Positions 44,761 through 52,664 of a stretch of DNA of 64,000 nucleotides are shown one piece after another. Source of the stretch: Streptomyces sp. SCL15-4 (lineage in GTDB: Bacteria > Actinomycetota > Actinomycetes > Streptomycetales > Streptomycetaceae); contig NZ_JAOBTQ010000001.1 in NCBI RefSeq assembly GCF_033366695.1, forward strand, positions 3,534,001-3,598,000, given 5' to 3'. Within the stretch, counting starts at the first letter, position 1. Every line of letters starts with the position of its first letter. Below the pieces are notes generated by a model. The model worked only from the letters and a program-made list of their open reading frames with translations, ran no database searches and was not told the origin of the DNA. Made by a program: the position numbers and the translations under genes.

Positions 44761-45249
44761 GTGAACCAAGAAATGGGTGCCCCTGAAAACCACCCCACCA
44801 GCCACATCCCCACCTTCGACATCCGGCTGTCCCCCACACCCCGCGGTGCCCGACTCGCCCGCCTGCTCGCCGAACAGCATCTGCGGTCGTGGGGGCTGCC
44901 GGTGGAGCAGGTGACACAGATCGTCGCCGAGCTGGCCGCGAACGCCGTCACACACGGTCGCGTGCCGGGCCGGGACTTCCAGCTCTTGATCTACGTCGTC
45001 GGCCACACGCTCCGTATCGAGGTCACCGACACCCGCGACGACCGCTTCCCCCGGCTGCGGCCCCCGAGCGAGGACGGAGAAGCCGGGCGCGGACTCCTCC
45101 TCGTGGAGGCCCTGGCCGACAAATGGGGCGTAGCCGTGGGTCGTCGCCCGCGCAAGACGGTCTGGGCCGAGGTGACCCTCGCGCACCGGGACCCGGCGGA
45201 CCGTGCTCCGGTGGCACGGGCGGCCATTACCCAAGGAACACCAGGGTGA
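44761..45249 (+). CDS. ATP-binding protein, HATPase_c/RsbW-like
   Basis: 162 aa. The GHKL ATPase N box (VTQIVAELAANAVTHGRV, about residues 52-68) and G box (GEAGRGLLLVEALADKWGV) are present. These single-domain kinases act as anti-sigma factors or anti-sigma-like partners; in Streptomyces they often lie beside XRE/DUF397 pairs, as here. The GTG at 44761 is the first codon; an ATG four codons later is an alternative. It is divergent from the XRE gene. Confidence 0.87.
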   Translation: MNQEMGAPENHPTSHIPTFDIRLSPTPRGARLARLLAEQHLRSWGLPVEQVTQIVAELAANAVTHGRVPGRDFQLLIYVVGHTLRIEVTDTRDDRFPRLRPPSEDGEAGRGLLLVEALADKWGVAVGRRPRKTVWAEVTLAHRDPADRAPVARAAITQGTPG

Positions 45250-45437
45250 AAGGACCCCGCCAAGCCCCACCCCTCCCGCCCACGGCGCAAACTCACTCGC
45301 CTGGGTGAACGTCGCCAACTTGGCTGGATTTGGGGCGGGTTGCCTGTCCTACGCTCAGCGCGACAGCACCTCCGACATGAGTCGGCCCTCGCCGGGAGTA
45401 GCGATCCCAGTGCGAGGGCCTGACCACCGAGGAAGGC

Positions 45438-46298
45438 ATGAACTTCCCGATGGATATCGAGGACCCTAGCGCGTCCGCGCGCACCCAGTCCCGCGTTACC
45501 GCGAACAACCACCCGAACCGGCGGAGCCACCACCCCGGCGGACTCGTCCACGACCACACGCGCCACACCACCCGCTTCACGGTGATCGGCAACCACCTCG
45601 TCCAGCACGCGGAGTTGTCGCTTCTGGCGATCGGTCTGGCGTGCCACATCCAGTCGCTGCCGCCCGGCGCCCGCGTCGACATCAAGACCTTGGCCGCCCG
45701 CTTCCCGGAGGGCGCGATCCGCATCGCGGCGGCCCTGCGGGAGCTGGAGACCCACGGCTACCTGCGCCGCGAACGCACGCGGGTCCCCGGCGGCCGGATC
45801 GTCACCCGCACGATCTCCTGCAACCAGCCCGGCCGCCACGCTGAGGAATCACCCGCACCCCGGCGCCGGAGCCAGCCCCGCCGTACGGCCCTCCCCGCCG
45901 TACCGAAGCCCGCGTACCCCTCCCCCGCCCTCCTCCGGACGGCCACGGACGTCCTGGCCGGCCTGCGCCGCAGGGACCCCCGCCTGCTCCTGTCCGCCAC
46001 CGAGGCGGAGCACCTGGCACCGGGGGTCGCGGCCTGGCTGGAACGCGACCTGACCCCCACGGCCGTACGCGAGGCCCTGACCACCGGCCTCCCACCGGAA
46101 CCCCTGACCCGCCCGGCCGCCCTCCTGGCCCACCGCCTGGCCACGGGCCTCCCGCCCGTCCCGCCGTACCACGCCCCCGAAGCACCCCCACCCGCCCGCC
46201 ACCCCCTCCAGACCTGCGAAACCTGCGACCGGGCCTTCCGGGCCCCGGGGCCCGGCCACTGCCGCGACTGCCGGACCGACGCGCTGGAGGCCGCGTAG
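45438..46298 (+). CDS. Helix-turn-helix protein with C-terminal Cys motif
   Basis: 286 aa. A winged-helix region (about 48-125: FTVIGNHLVQHAELSLLAIGLACHIQSLP ... LRELETHGYLRRER) resembles replication or plasmid-type HTH proteins of Streptomyces. The middle is Pro/Arg-rich. The C-terminus has CETCDRAF and HCRDCR, a possible zinc site. GGAAGGC precedes the ATG at 45438. Its DNA target is unknown. It is downstream of and co-oriented with the ATPase gene, with a 188-nt gap. Confidence 0.8.
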   Translation: MNFPMDIEDPSASARTQSRVTANNHPNRRSHHPGGLVHDHTRHTTRFTVIGNHLVQHAELSLLAIGLACHIQSLPPGARVDIKTLAARFPEGAIRIAAALRELETHGYLRRERTRVPGGRIVTRTISCNQPGRHAEESPAPRRRSQPRRTALPAVPKPAYPSPALLRTATDVLAGLRRRDPRLLLSATEAEHLAPGVAAWLERDLTPTAVREALTTGLPPEPLTRPAALLAHRLATGLPPVPPYHAPEAPPPARHPLQTCETCDRAFRAPGPGHCRDCRTDALEAA

Positions 46299-46307
46299 AG
46301 GCGGGGT

Positions 46308-46961
46308 TCAGCCGGCTGGGATTCCTTCCTGGATGGCCAGCACGGCCAGGCGCACGCGGTTCGTGGTGCCTGTCTTGGTCATCAGGTTCGACACGTGTGT
46401 CTTGACGGTGGTCAGGCCGATGTGCATGCGGGCGGCGATCTCGCTGTTGGAGAGACCGGCCGCGATCAGCCGCAGCACCTCCCGCTCCCGGCCGGTGAAC
46501 GGGGTGGCGGGGTGGGGCGGGTCGCTCGCCGTGTCGTTCCAGGCGAGTGCGGCCCGCTCGACCACGCGGCGCAGCACGGTCGGGCTGTAGGGGCTGTCGC
46601 CCGCGGCGGCGCGGCGGACGGCGTCGAGGACGGCGGGCGGTTCGACGTCCTTGCCGAGGAATCCGCAGGCTCCGGCGTTCAGGGCGGGGTAGAGCCGGTC
46701 GTCGTCGTCGAAGGTGGTCAGGACGACGACACGGGCGGCGGGGTTGTCGCGCAGCAGGTGGCTGGTGGCGGTGGTGCCGTCCATGCCGGGCATGTGGAGG
46801 TCCATCAGCACGACGTCGGGGCGCAGCTGTCCGGCCAGGCGGAGGGCGTCCACGCCGTTGGCGGCTTCGCCGACGACGGTGATGTCCTCGGTCGAGTCGC
46901 AGAGCATGCGCACTCCGGCGCGGACCAGGTGCTGGTCGTCGACTATCAGGACGGTGATCAT
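46308..46961 (-). CDS. LuxR/NarL-type response regulator
   Basis: 217 aa. The receiver domain (about 1-120) has the acidic pocket IVDDQ, the phosphorylation Asp in VVLMDLHMPGMDG, and LTTFDDDD. The C-terminal LuxR HTH is TGREREVLRLIAAGLSNSEIAARMHIGLTTVKTHVSNLMTK (about 150-190). The ATG at 46961 overlaps the kinase stop by 4 nt. Its likely target is the divergent MMPL gene at 48413. Confidence 0.95.
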   Translation of the reverse strand: MITVLIVDDQHLVRAGVRMLCDSTEDITVVGEAANGVDALRLAGQLRPDVVLMDLHMPGMDGTTATSHLLRDNPAARVVVLTTFDDDDRLYPALNAGACGFLGKDVEPPAVLDAVRRAAAGDSPYSPTVLRRVVERAALAWNDTASDPPHPATPFTGREREVLRLIAAGLSNSEIAARMHIGLTTVKTHVSNLMTKTGTTNRVRLAVLAIQEGIPAG

Positions 46962-48142
46962 GGGTGTGGACCGTTCGCCGGGGGCAGGGTCGCGGCGATC
47001 CGCCAGCCGTCCCCGCCGGGGCCGATGGTGAGGGTTCCGCCGACGAGGGCGACGCGCTCGCGCATGCCGAGCAGGCCGTGGCCGCTGGAGAGAGCCGAGA
47101 GCCCGGACGGGGCCGGCGTCGGCGGGGCGGGCAGGGTGTTCTCGAGGACCAGGTGCACGGTGCTGTCCGGTGCGTGGACGCGCAGCCGCACCCGTGCCGC
47201 GGGGCCGGCGTGCTTGGCGGTGTTGGCGAGTCCTTCCTGGATCAGCCGCAGGACGGTCAGCGACCGCATCGCGTCGAGTCGCGCGATCGCGGGGTCGATG
47301 TCGGCTTCGACGGCCGTTCCGAGGCGGCGGCTCCGTTCCACCACGCCGTGGACGGCGGCCGGCAGGTCGGTCGTCTCGGCGAGCAGCGGGGCGAGGTGGT
47401 CGGCGGCGGGTTCGCGCAACGCGGCCAGCAGCCGGCGCAGGTCCGCCAGCGCGGTGTTGGCGCTGGCGTGCACGTCGTCGAGGACTTCGGCCAGGCGCGG
47501 GTCGGTGTGCGGCAGTACGTGCCGGGCCACGCCCACGCGCAGGACGGTGGAGGCCAGATGGTGGGCGACCATGTCGTGCAGTTCCCGGGCGATCGCGGCG
47601 CGCTCCGTCATCCTGGCTCCCCACTCGGCGAGGTCGCGGCTGCGTTCGGCTTCCCGTGCCCGCTCGTCGGCCATGCCGGCGGCGCGTTCCGTGGAGCGGA
47701 TGTAGGCGGCCAGCAGGACGGGGACGCTGACGATGACCGCCGCCCGGTACAGGGCGGGGAACAGCTCGGTGGACAGCGGCCAGACCGGACCGGCCAGTTG
47801 GGCCAAGGCGAGGGCGGCGGAGGCGAGCGCGGTGGGCCGCCCCCAGCGGCGCACCGCGAGTTCGAACAGGGCGGCGCTGGCGCCGATCTTGGCCTCCACG
47901 GCGACCAGGGGCGCGGCCAGTTCAGCGAGGGCCAGCAGGGCGCTCTGGCCCAGCGCGGTCGCGGACGGGCGGAAACCGCCGAACGCGGCCACCGCCAGCA
48001 CGCCGATGCCCACCGCCCAGTCGGCGCCCGCCAGTTCACCGGGGCGGCGCAGCAGCAGTAGGTAGCCGAGGCCGGAGACCACCAGGGCCAGCCGTACCGG
48101 GCCGAACCTGCGGCCGAGGAGGCGCTCCATCCGTCCACGCAT
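46958..48142 (-). CDS. NarL-family sensor histidine kinase (HisKA_3)
   Basis: 394 aa. About six N-terminal hydrophobic segments (to about residue 170) form the membrane input. The dimerisation and phosphoacceptor His lie in ERAAIARELHDMVAHHLASTVLRV, followed by the ATPase N box (LANTAKHAG) and G box (GHGLLGMRERV). The ATG at 48142 gives MRGRMERLLGRRF. It is upstream of and coupled to the response regulator. The signal is unknown. Confidence 0.93.
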   Translation of the reverse strand: MRGRMERLLGRRFGPVRLALVVSGLGYLLLLRRPGELAGADWAVGIGVLAVAAFGGFRPSATALGQSALLALAELAAPLVAVEAKIGASAALFELAVRRWGRPTALASAALALAQLAGPVWPLSTELFPALYRAAVIVSVPVLLAAYIRSTERAAGMADERAREAERSRDLAEWGARMTERAAIARELHDMVAHHLASTVLRVGVARHVLPHTDPRLAEVLDDVHASANTALADLRRLLAALREPAADHLAPLLAETTDLPAAVHGVVERSRRLGTAVEADIDPAIARLDAMRSLTVLRLIQEGLANTAKHAGPAARVRLRVHAPDSTVHLVLENTLPAPPTPAPSGLSALSSGHGLLGMRERVALVGGTLTIGPGGDGWRIAATLPPANGPHP

Positions 48143-48274
48143 GGCTCCAGACCCTACGGGCCGTGAGGAGGGGTCCTCCTCCGCCCTGAGCAGGAGACAC
48201 CTCCTCCTTCTGGTCGGCCGCATCGGGCCGGTCGCCCGAAGCCGTGGCCGCCACGGGCGCGGGAGCATCGGCCG

Positions 48275-48367
48275 GCGGCCACCGCGGCCGACGCCTCGCC
48301 GGGCCCCGGCCACCACGGCGGGCACCTCGCCGGACCCCGACCACCGTGGCCGGCACCTCGCCGGGCC
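48275..48367. repeat. Three tandem copies of a 31-bp unit upstream of the MMPL gene
   Basis: Units at 48275-48305, 48306-48336 and 48337-48367 share CCACC, then GGC, then CCTCGCCGG at fixed places. The array lies between the divergent kinase and MMPL genes, 45 nt before the MMPL start. It may hold response-regulator sites; three units are too few and too similar to be a CRISPR array. Confidence 0.7.
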
Positions 48368-48412
48368 CTGCGGGGGCCGCCTTCCCACTCGTCCCGTACG
48401 AAGGAGTTCATT

Positions 48413-50644
48413 GTGTTCGCGCTGCTCGGGAGATTCGCCGTCCGGCGGCGACGGCTGGTCGTCGCCGCCGCCCTGCTGTTCACGCTGGTGGCCGGTGTGT
48501 GGGGGACGCAGGTGTTCGGGGCCATCACCGGCGGCGCCGGCTTCGACGACCCGGGCAGTGCCTCGGTGCGCGCCGACCGGGTGCTGGCCGGACCGCTGGG
48601 CCGGCTACAGCCCGACGTCGTGGTGCTGTACCGCAGCCCAGGCCGGAGCTTCGACGACCCGGCGGTGGCCGCGCCGGTCCGCGCCGCCCTGGACGCCCTG
48701 CCTCGTGAAGACCTGGCCCGCGTGGATTCGTACTGGTCCAGCGGGGCTTCCCCGGACTTCCTCAGCCGCGATCGCCGCTCCACGTACGTCACCCTGCAGT
48801 TCAAGGCATCCGACGACCAGGAGCGGGTCAAGGCCCTGCGGCGGATCGAGGACCGCCTGCGGGTGCCGGGCCTCACCGTCGCCTTCGGCGGCGTGACCGC
48901 GATGACCGAACAGGTCAACGCCCTCACCGGCCAGGACATCGGGCGGGCCGAGCTGCTGTCGGTGCCGCTGCTGCTCGTGCTGCTCGTGCTGGTCTTCCGC
49001 AGCGCAGTCGCCGCGCTGCTGCCGCTGGCCACCGGCGCCCTCGTGGCACTGGGCTCCTTCACCGTGCTGCGGGCCGTCGCCCTCGTCGTGCCGATCTCCA
49101 GCAGCGTGATCAATGTGATCACCATCCTCGGCCTCGGGCTCGCCATCGACTACGCCCTGTTCATGGTCGGCCGCTTCCGCGAGGAACTCGCCGCCGGCGC
49201 CCCGCTCGACGCCGCCGTCCAGCGCACGACGGCCACCGCGGGACGTACCGTCGCTTTCTCCGGCCTCGCCGTGGCGATCTCCTTCGCGGGCCTGATCCTC
49301 TTCCCCTCACGCTTCCTCAGCTCGATGGGGTACGCGGCGGTGTCGGTGGTCTGCTTCGCGGTACTGAGCTCGCTCACCGTCCTGCCGGCGCTGCTCCGCT
49401 TCACCGGGCACCGCGTCGACTCCTGGCGTGTGCCGCTGCCGTGGGGCCGCCGTACGGGACGCGGCCAGACGGCGACCCTCATACCGGCCGGTGACCGGCC
49501 CAGCCCGTCGAAGCACCTGGTGCCACCGGCGGCACCAGGCCGCTGGTACCGCACGGCCCGCCTGGTCATGCGCCGACCGGTGCTGACGACCGTCGCGACC
49601 GCTGTCCTGCTGCTCACCATCGGCGCGCCCTTCCTCAGCGCCCACTGGGTCCGGCCCGGCGACTGGGTCCTGCCGGCCGACGCCGACGCGCGCGTCGTCG
49701 CCCGGCAATTGAGCACCGGCTTCGACCGCGACCCCGCCAAGGTGCTCACCGCCGTCGTCCGGACCACCCGCCCCACGGCGGCGCCCGACGACGCCGAGCT
49801 GGACGCCTATGCCCGCCGGCTGCGGGCCGTGCCCGCTGTCAGCGACGCGGCCGTCACCGCCGTCCACGACGGCGACGCCAGGATCACCCTGCGCTACCGT
49901 CCGGACCCGATGTCCCAGGAGGCCGCCGCGATGGTGCGCGACCTGCGGGCGCAGACACCCCCGGACGGCGCCACCGTGCTGCTCACCGGCATGCCCGCCT
50001 CCCGCGCCGACATCGTCCACATGATCGGCTCCCGGGTCCCGTGGATGGCGCTGTTCGTCGCCGCGGTCTCCTCGCTCGTGCTGTTCCTCGCCTTCCGCTC
50101 GGTGGCGATCCCCCTCCAGAGCGTCGTCCTCAGTCTGTTGTCGCTGTTCGCCACGTTCGGGGTGATCACCTGGATCTTCCAGGACGGCCACCTGAGCGGG
50201 CTGCTCGGATTCACCCCGATCGGCGCGATCGACGCCGACTTCCCCGTGCTGATCGTCGCTATCGCCTTCGGTCTGGCCATGGACTACCAGGTGTTCCTGC
50301 TCTCCCGGATCAAGGAGCATCACGACCGCGGGGCGAGCGGCGAGGAGGCGATCGCTCTCGGCCTGCAACGCACCGCGGGAACCATCACCAGCGCGGCACT
50401 GCTGATGATCGTGGTGGTCTGCGGCTTCCTGGCCTCCTCGATCGCCTTCATGCAGATGATCGGCGTCGGCCTGGTCGTCGCGGTCGCCGTCGACGCCACA
50501 CTGGTCCGCGCCGTCCTGGTCCCCGCCACCCTGCGACTGCTCGGCCGCCGGGCCTGGTGGTCCCCGCGCTTCCTGACCGGGCCCCGGACACCCGGCACCG
50601 GCGACCGCTCCGCCTGCACCCCGCGCCCGCAGTGCGGCCCATGA
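48413..50644 (+). CDS. MMPL-family RND transporter
   Basis: 743 aa. The topology is that of actinobacterial MMPL: TM1, an extracellular porter domain, TM2-6, a cytoplasmic loop (about 345-385), TM7, a second porter domain, TM8-12. The proton-relay Asp-Tyr pairs are seen in GLGLAIDYALFMVGRFREE and AFGLAMDYQVFLLSRIKEH. MMPL proteins export lipids, siderophores or antibiotics. The GTG at 48413 follows GAAGGAGTTCATT. The divergent two-component system probably controls it. Confidence 0.92.
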   Translation: MFALLGRFAVRRRRLVVAAALLFTLVAGVWGTQVFGAITGGAGFDDPGSASVRADRVLAGPLGRLQPDVVVLYRSPGRSFDDPAVAAPVRAALDALPREDLARVDSYWSSGASPDFLSRDRRSTYVTLQFKASDDQERVKALRRIEDRLRVPGLTVAFGGVTAMTEQVNALTGQDIGRAELLSVPLLLVLLVLVFRSAVAALLPLATGALVALGSFTVLRAVALVVPISSSVINVITILGLGLAIDYALFMVGRFREELAAGAPLDAAVQRTTATAGRTVAFSGLAVAISFAGLILFPSRFLSSMGYAAVSVVCFAVLSSLTVLPALLRFTGHRVDSWRVPLPWGRRTGRGQTATLIPAGDRPSPSKHLVPPAAPGRWYRTARLVMRRPVLTTVATAVLLLTIGAPFLSAHWVRPGDWVLPADADARVVARQLSTGFDRDPAKVLTAVVRTTRPTAAPDDAELDAYARRLRAVPAVSDAAVTAVHDGDARITLRYRPDPMSQEAAAMVRDLRAQTPPDGATVLLTGMPASRADIVHMIGSRVPWMALFVAAVSSLVLFLAFRSVAIPLQSVVLSLLSLFATFGVITWIFQDGHLSGLLGFTPIGAIDADFPVLIVAIAFGLAMDYQVFLLSRIKEHHDRGASGEEAIALGLQRTAGTITSAALLMIVVVCGFLASSIAFMQMIGVGLVVAVAVDATLVRAVLVPATLRLLGRRAWWSPRFLTGPRTPGTGDRSACTPRPQCGP

Positions 50645-50675
50645 CCACCGGTTTTCCCAGGCCGCCGATCCCGGC

Positions 50676-50706
50676 TTGACCTTGACACAGTGACAAGGTT
50701 TCCACT
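50676..50706 (+). promoter_or_regulatory. MerR-type promoter with a 19-bp dyad
   Basis: TTGACC (50676-50681) is followed by a 19-nt spacer. The near-palindrome CCTTGACACAGTGACAAGG (50680-50698) overlaps its end and fills the spacer, with a weak -10 (TCCACT, 50701-50706). An over-long spacer with a central dyad is the known hallmark of MerR-activated promoters, and a MerR gene lies downstream. Confidence 0.65.
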
Positions 50707-50709
50707 TGG

Positions 50710-51498
50710 GTGCAGGAGGTGGTCCCGATCGACACGACCAACGTGCCCGCGCAGCACACCGGCTTGATCAACGCCCTGGGTGCCGAGGACTCTTCGCTCC
50801 GGCTCCAGGCGGCCCTGGCGGCCGGCTCGAACCCCGACCCCGTCTTCCTGGAGACCCTCGTCGAGCGGTGCGCGGTCGAGCCCGACTTCTTCGTACGAGA
50901 CATGCTGTCCTGGGCGCTGGTCCGCCTCTCGCGGGAGATCACCCTGCCCCGGATCCGCGAGGAGCTGGACTCCCAGCGCAACCAGGCCCGCAGCCAGGCG
51001 CTGCACACGCTTTCCAAGATCAACGACAAGAGCACGTGGGCCTGGATCACCCGTGACATGCTGCGCGACGCCGACGACGAGGTCGCGCGGACCGCGTGGC
51101 GCGTGGCGGTCGCCCTCGTACCCGAGGGCGAAGAGAAGGGCTTGGCCGACGAGTTGGTCCTGCAATTCGGCCGCGGCGACCGCGGTGTGCAGCTCAGCTT
51201 GAGCCGGGCCCTCATCGGCCTCGGTGAGGTGATCAAGCCCGTCCTGGAGAAGGCCGCGCACCACTCGGACGCGGACGTGGCGGCGCACGCCCGTGCCACC
51301 GAGCTGCTCCGGAGGAACCCGGAGACCGGTTTCGACGCGGCGGTCGAAGAGGCGAAGCGCGTGGCCAGGCTCGGCCCGGACCGCGCGGCCGCGGCCGAGG
51401 CGGCGGCGGAGGACATCCGGGCGGGGAAGACCACGGTGTCCGCGGCGGCGGCCGAGCCGGCCGGCCGGACCCGGGCCCCGAGAACCGGGAGATCGTAG
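50710..51498 (+). CDS. HEAT-repeat protein
   Basis: 262 aa. The sequence is almost all paired helices: LINALGAEDSSLRLQAALAAG, FFVRDMLSWALVRLSREITLPRIREEL, ARSQALHTLSKINDKSTWAWI and VARTAWRVAVAL are HEAT-like units. The end is an Ala-rich tail. HEAT proteins are usually binding scaffolds. The start is uncertain: GTG 50710 and 50719 overlap the only good Shine-Dalgarno (AGGAGG, 50714-50719), which would fit an ATC at 50728 better. The MerR-HEAT gene starts 2 nt after its stop, so they form an operon. Confidence 0.75.
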   Translation: MQEVVPIDTTNVPAQHTGLINALGAEDSSLRLQAALAAGSNPDPVFLETLVERCAVEPDFFVRDMLSWALVRLSREITLPRIREELDSQRNQARSQALHTLSKINDKSTWAWITRDMLRDADDEVARTAWRVAVALVPEGEEKGLADELVLQFGRGDRGVQLSLSRALIGLGEVIKPVLEKAAHHSDADVAAHARATELLRRNPETGFDAAVEEAKRVARLGPDRAAAAEAAAEDIRAGKTTVSAAAAEPAGRTRAPRTGRS

Positions 51499-51499
51499 G

Positions 51500-52537
51500 T
51501 TGCTGATCGGGGATGTGGCCCGTCATTCCGGGGTGAGCACCCGGATGCTCCGGCACTACGACGCCATCGGGCTGGTACAGCCGACGGGCCGCACGGTAGG
51601 CGGTTACCGCGAGTACTCGGCCGACGACGTCCGCAGGGTCTTCCACGTGGAGAGCCTGCGGTCCCTCGGGCTGTCGCTCAAGCAGATCGGGCGGGCGCTG
51701 GAGGATCCGGCCTTCACGCCGTCCGCCCTGGTCGGCGACCTCATCCAGTGGACGGAGGACCGCCTGGCGCGGGAACAGGAACTGCTGGAGCGGCTCCGTG
51801 TGATCGACGCTTCGGCGCCCACCGGCTGGCAGGACGTCCTGCACGTCGTCGCACTCATGCGGGAACTCGCCTCGACCAGCCCCGCGCGCAGGCAACAGGC
51901 CGTCCTGACACGGCCGGAAGGCGTGCCCGTCCCGGCTGAGCTGTTGGTCGGGGCGATCCTGGCCGAGTCCGACCCCCATGTCGCGGGCGCGTTGCGCTGG
52001 GCACTCGCCCGAGCGGGCGGCGAGGGCCTGGCGGCGCTGGCGGCCGTCGCGCACTCGGAAAACGTGGACATCAGGCGGCGCGCGGTGCTGGCGATCGCCG
52101 AGATGCCGGCCGGCCCGGAGGCGATCGCGGTGCTCGCGGACGCCCTCGGGGACCCGGACCCGATGGTGCGCGGGCACGCCGCTCTGGCGCTTGGCGGACA
52201 AGGAGTGGCAGCGGCCTGGCCGACGCTCGTCGGCATGGTGGTCGAGGGCCGCAACGACGTGGACGCGGCCGAGGCTCTCGGAACGCTGTCCAAGACCCCT
52301 GAATGCGGGGCCCGGATCGCGACTGCCCTGGCCGATGAACTCGCCGCGCCCACCGCGGACTCGGAGACACGGATCCGCCTGACCCAGGCGCTGGTCGAAC
52401 TGGAGGGGGCCACCGCGCAGGAGATCCTGCGCAACTTGGTCCACGATCCGGACGGAGCAGTGGCCCTCGTGGCATCGGCCCTGGTGGGAGTCCTGGACGG
52501 GCGAACCGACGACGGGCAGGAACAAGAGCTCCCTTGA
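51500..52537 (+). CDS. MerR-family regulator fused to HEAT repeats
   Basis: 345 aa. The N-terminal MerR winged helix (IGDVARHSGVSTRMLRHYDAIGLVQPTGRTVGGYREY, about residues 3-40) and coiled coil (to about 110) are clear. The effector end is replaced by HEAT-type repeats (about 145-335: ADALGDPDPMVRGHAALALGG, DAAEALGTLSK, TRIRLTQALVELEGATAQEIL). This suggests sensing by protein-protein contact or an unusual ligand. TTG 51500 is 1 nt past the previous stop; GTG 51515 would cut the first helix. It is the likely regulator of the dyad promoter upstream. Confidence 0.88.
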   Translation: MLIGDVARHSGVSTRMLRHYDAIGLVQPTGRTVGGYREYSADDVRRVFHVESLRSLGLSLKQIGRALEDPAFTPSALVGDLIQWTEDRLAREQELLERLRVIDASAPTGWQDVLHVVALMRELASTSPARRQQAVLTRPEGVPVPAELLVGAILAESDPHVAGALRWALARAGGEGLAALAAVAHSENVDIRRRAVLAIAEMPAGPEAIAVLADALGDPDPMVRGHAALALGGQGVAAAWPTLVGMVVEGRNDVDAAEALGTLSKTPECGARIATALADELAAPTADSETRIRLTQALVELEGATAQEILRNLVHDPDGAVALVASALVGVLDGRTDDGQEQELP

Positions 52538-52554
52538 GGGTTCGGGGAGCCGGT

Positions 52555-52587
52555 CTCCCGGGGAACGACCGTGCCGTACCCCGGGAG
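52555..52587. terminator. Hairpin between the merR-HEAT and GH115 genes
   Basis: CTCCCGGGG pairs with CCCCGGGAG (9 bp), with ACG/CGT inside the loop. It lies between convergent genes and may terminate both. Confidence 0.6.
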
Positions 52588-52664
52588 GATCCGACGCACC
52601 TCGGCGCAGTGCCTCAGGTGTCGGGAGTGCGCCGTGCGGCGCCGGTACGGGGAGCGCCGGACCG

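Noticed and set aside
48275..48367. CRISPR array
   Set aside because: Only three head-to-tail units without unique spacers and no cas genes.
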